The notes below the pieces were generated by a model. The model did no database searches. It worked only from the letters and a program-made list of their open reading frames with translations, and was not told where the DNA came from. This document shows, one piece after another, positions 61,636-64,000 of a stretch of DNA of 64,000 nucleotides. The DNA is from Nitrososphaeria archaeon. Its GTDB lineage: Archaea; Thermoproteota; Nitrososphaeria; Nitrososphaerales; JAAOZN01. Positions within the stretch are counted from its first letter, which is position 1. The number at the start of each line of letters is the position of its first letter. The stretch spans positions 124,001-188,000 of the forward strand of contig JARVJZ010000001.1 of assembly GCA_029775855.1 (NCBI GenBank). The letters run 5' to 3'. The position numbers and the translations under genes were made by a program.

Positions 61636-62596
61636 ATTAGCTGATTTTAAAGAGCAGATACACAATGACTGGTGCCCAGGATGTGGAGACTTCGGCATCC
61701 TGAGTGCTCTTCAGTCTGCTTTGGCTGAACTTAATCTAGAGCCTCATCAAGTAGCAATCTTCTCTGGGATAGGCTGCTCAGGTAAACTTCCCCACTTTGT
61801 TAAGGCTTATGGTATACACACACTACACGGCAGACCTTTACCATACGCTTTAGGTGCGAAGTTAGCGAACCCGAATCTTGAGGTTATAGCTGTTAGCGGT
61901 GATGGTGATGGGTTAGGTATAGGTGTAAGTCACTTTGTTCACGCCGGTAGGCGAAATGTAGATGTGACTTACATAGTGCACGACAATGGTGTTTACGGGC
62001 TTACAAAGGGTCAGGCTTCCCCCACTCTGAAGCTTGGTGTTAAAACCAAGGCTATACCTGAGCCTAATATCAATGATGCTGTTAACCCGATCTTCTTAGC
62101 CCTAGCTGCTGGCGTCACATTCATAGCTAGAGGATATGCCTATGATATCAAGCATCTTAAAGATCTGTTGGTGAAGGCGATTAGACATAAGGGCTTCGCC
62201 TTTATAGATGTGCTTCAACCTTGCCCAACCTATAACGATGTCAACACAAAGGCCTTCTACTCTGGTGAAGATAGATTAGACCCGCTAACCAAGAAGCCGA
62301 GGCCTAGAGTGTATAGGCTTGAAGACTTGGGGTATGATCCCGTTGTTAGAGCCGATATGACTAAGGAGCAGGTTATGGCAAAGATCTATAAGGTAATCGA
62401 GCTCTCGTTAGAATGGGGTGACCATATACCTATAGGCGTCTTCTACCAAAATGAGACTATGCCAACATATGAACAGAGGTTAGAGCAGAGGCTCCGCGCA
62501 TACCTATCTAATCCACCGGCTAACCAGAGGCTAAACACACCAGAGGGATTTTCAGCAACGGACATATCTGAGATCTTGCAAGAGCTGAGTGTCTAG
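61625..62596 (+). CDS. korB: 2-oxoacid:ferredoxin oxidoreductase, beta subunit
   Basis: 323 residues from TTG 61625 (overlapping the alpha stop); an earlier GTG at 61583 is less likely. It carries cluster ligands [11 protein letters not shown] and [10 protein letters not shown], the TPP motif [31 protein letters not shown], and LTKGQASPT. It carries TPP and a [4Fe-4S] cluster. As in other crenarchaeal-type enzymes, no separate ferredoxin-like delta subunit is encoded. Confidence 0.95.
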   Translation: MALKLADFKEQIHNDWCPGCGDFGILSALQSALAELNLEPHQVAIFSGIGCSGKLPHFVKAYGIHTLHGRPLPYALGAKLANPNLEVIAVSGDGDGLGIGVSHFVHAGRRNVDVTYIVHDNGVYGLTKGQASPTLKLGVKTKAIPEPNINDAVNPIFLALAAGVTFIARGYAYDIKHLKDLLVKAIRHKGFAFIDVLQPCPTYNDVNTKAFYSGEDRLDPLTKKPRPRVYRLEDLGYDPVVRADMTKEQVMAKIYKVIELSLEWGDHIPIGVFYQNETMPTYEQRLEQRLRAYLSNPPANQRLNTPEGFSATDISEILQELSV

Positions 62597-62620
62597 CAAG
62601 CTCAGCTGCACACCTAACAT

Positions 62621-63526
62621 TTATCCTATCACCTCTTTAACCCAGCTTATAGTCTTCTTTAACCCCTCTTCAAATGAAACCATTGGTTCGTAGCCGAGTT
62701 TCTTTTTAATCTTAGAAACATCTGGGTAGCTTCTCATAGGCTCACGCTCAGCATCACTCCTAGGAGGTAGAATCAAAAGTTTTGAATCGGAATTAGTTAA
62801 CCTCTTCACCTCCTCAGCTACTTGCCTAATGGAGCGTTCTGCACCCGTGCCTACATTGAACACCTCCCCTATAGCTTGAGGGTTAAGTAGACATAGTTCA
62901 ACCGCTTTGGCGTAGTTTTCAACATAATAGGGGTCAGTAGTGTCAGCTCCACCATTATAGAGTGGTATATCCACTCCTTGTAGGCAGCATCTTATAAAGT
63001 TAGGTATAGCAGCTGTAAGCCTCTCATACTCCCCAAAGATCTTCCAAGAGCGAAGCACCGTAGCCTTTAACCCTTTATGCATCACATAACTTCTAACAAG
63101 GTACTCACCAATAACCTTAGAGAAGTCATATGGCGTTCTTGGGTTGAAAGAAGTTTCTTCTTTGACTGGCAGTTCAAGAGGCAGCCCATAAACATTAGCT
63201 GAACTTGCATATATAAACCTCTCAACACCTTTTGACGCCGCAGCATCTAAGATGTTTAGTGTACCAAAGTCATTCACAAGATATGTTCCATACGGGTCTT
63301 GGAGGCTCAGCTTGATGTCAGTTATTGCAGCAAGATGAACCACAGCGTCAAAATCAAGCTTACCAAGCACTTGAAGCACAAACTCTCTGTTAGACAGATC
63401 ACCATTCACATCAGCTCCTCTAAGGTCTGTAGTATAGACGTTAAAGCCTCTTTTAGAGAGGTATGATGTAATATGTCGCCCGATGAATCCTGATGCCCCA
63501 GTAACAAGTACATTCAGATTAGGCAT
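62621..63526 (-). CDS. NAD-dependent sugar epimerase/dehydratase (GalE-like SDR)
   Basis: 301 residues. Rossmann motif VTGASGFIGRHI, AVVHLAAITDI, active-site SSANVYG and YDFSKVIGE (Tyr-x3-Lys), and the C-terminal substrate part VGTGAERSIRQVAEEV. Typical of UDP-glucose/UDP-galactose 4-epimerase or a dTDP-sugar dehydratase of the extended SDR class. The exact sugar is not readable. Next to a glucan phosphorylase, so glucan or cell-surface sugar metabolism. Confidence 0.9.
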   Translation of the reverse strand: MPNLNVLVTGASGFIGRHITSYLSKRGFNVYTTDLRGADVNGDLSNREFVLQVLGKLDFDAVVHLAAITDIKLSLQDPYGTYLVNDFGTLNILDAAASKGVERFIYASSANVYGLPLELPVKEETSFNPRTPYDFSKVIGEYLVRSYVMHKGLKATVLRSWKIFGEYERLTAAIPNFIRCCLQGVDIPLYNGGADTTDPYYVENYAKAVELCLLNPQAIGEVFNVGTGAERSIRQVAEEVKRLTNSDSKLLILPPRSDAEREPMRSYPDVSKIKKKLGYEPMVSFEEGLKKTISWVKEVIG

Positions 63527-63587
63527 ACTTTTGCTGAAAATAATCTGTATATTTAAAAAGTTATCTAACTAACCAACTCCCAACTAT

Positions 63588-64000
63588 TTACTGCAGGTAT
63601 GCTGAGACAACATACTTATGAAGCATAAAGTTGGTGTTGAATCTTGGCGCTAAGATCTTTATAGAATTCTTCATCATATTGATCCATTCACCTCTTGCTT
63701 TGTAATATTTAGGTAGTATTATGTATTCCAGTTTCGCATAGAGGTCTTCAAGTTCCTTCATATACCTTTCCTCCGCAGAAATCTGAGCATCTGGATGCGG
63801 CCCTATAGCCCACCCGGTAACGTTTTCAACCCAGCCTTCAAGCCACCACCCATCCAGCACACTAAAATTCAGCACACCGTTGTGCGCTGCTTTCATTCCG
63901 CTCGTTCCACAAGCTTCATAAGGCGGTAGTGGTGTGTTGAGCCAGACGTCGCACCCTGCGACCATTTTCGCCGCTATGGAAATGTTGTAGTTTTCTAGGT
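63588..64000 (-). CDS. Alpha-glucan (glycogen/maltodextrin) phosphorylase, C-terminal part
   Basis: Only the last 137 or so residues are in the window; the gene runs past base 64000 on the minus strand (frame open to the edge, reading LENYNISIAAKMVAGCDVWLN). Seen: NTPLPPYEACGTSGMKAAHNGVLNFSVLDGWW and WAIGPHPDAQ, the GT35 C-terminal region with the Lys that holds PLP in the GTSGMKA motif. It releases glucose-1-phosphate from storage glucans. Confidence 0.93.
   Translation of the reverse strand, partial: LENYNISIAAKMVAGCDVWLNTPLPPYEACGTSGMKAAHNGVLNFSVLDGWWLEGWVENVTGWAIGPHPDAQISAEERYMKELEDLYAKLEYIILPKYYKARGEWINMMKNSIKILAPRFNTNFMLHKYVVSAYLQ

Noticed and set aside
1-64000. CRISPR array, insertion sequence, integrase or prophage
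   Set aside because: I saw no regularly spaced repeats, transposase or integrase motifs, or att-like duplications; tRNA neighbours look chromosomal.

Overview
This window is a gene-dense stretch of archaeal chromosome. It carries archaeal-type information-processing genes: ribosomal proteins S6e, S24e and S27ae, aIF2 gamma, Rpo7/Spt4, MCM with Gins23, Hel308, RtcB, class I LysRS and archaeal Elp3. It also has intron-containing archaeal tRNAs, TATA boxes about 23-28 nt before start codons, and many TTG/GTG starts. A protein resembling the DUF6659 family, a small helical protein resembling NitrOD5, and a type of 4-hydroxybutyryl-CoA dehydratase common in Thermoproteota point to the Nitrososphaeria/Aigarchaeota neighbourhood. 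The disrupted tRNAs and GC-rich tRNA stems suggest a thermophile. This placement is an inference; no rRNA gene is present.

Layout. 1-7.8 kb: end of UMP kinase, a zinc-ribbon membrane protein, a heavily disrupted tRNA-Leu, a stomatin/NfeD operon, a KaiC-like module, tRNA-Cys, tRNA-Arg and LysRS. 8-12.5 kb: a three-gene NuoE/NuoF/(NuoG+GltD) flavin-iron-sulfur complex that looks electron-bifurcating. 12.5-18.8 kb: Elp3, dUTPase-like protein, GlyRS and small or membrane proteins. 18.9-34.7 kb: an accessory catabolic region with UbiD, RidA, ferritin, DUF917, two orphan solute-binding proteins, trehalose-phosphatase-like HAD, molybdopterin oxidoreductase, aldehyde:ferredoxin oxidoreductase, zinc alcohol dehydrogenase and 4-hydroxybutyryl-CoA dehydratase. 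35-43 kb: small enzymes, then the conserved S6e-aIF2gamma-PIN-Rpo7-Spt4-DUF359-S24e-S27ae cluster, abutting an unusual nucleotidyltransferase/kinase fusion paired with an HExxH protein. 43-51 kb: LarE, Lrp, aspartate-semialdehyde dehydrogenase, intron-containing tRNA-Glu, an iron-uptake operon (DtxR-like, HTH-FeoA, FeoB) and MoeA. 50-59 kb: SPOUT methyltransferase, PDCD5-like protein, RtcB, and a replication/repair operon gins23-mcm-hel308-asparagine-synthetase-like. 59-64 kb: a NifU-like protein with 2-oxoacid:ferredoxin oxidoreductase, a sugar epimerase, and the end of a glucan phosphorylase.

How the genes work together. The physiology implied is anaerobic or microaerophilic and ferredoxin-centred: 2-oxoacid oxidation and tungsten-type aldehyde oxidation would reduce ferredoxin, and the NuoEF/GltD-like complex could exchange electrons between ferredoxin and NAD(P)H. 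Iron uptake, ferritin and NifU-like genes supply the iron-sulfur load, and MoeA supplies Mo/W cofactor. The clearest unusual items are the tRNA-Leu(CAA) gene that only folds to a normal 85-nt tRNA if four short introns are removed, and the HExxH/nucleotidyltransferase-wHTH-kinase pair.
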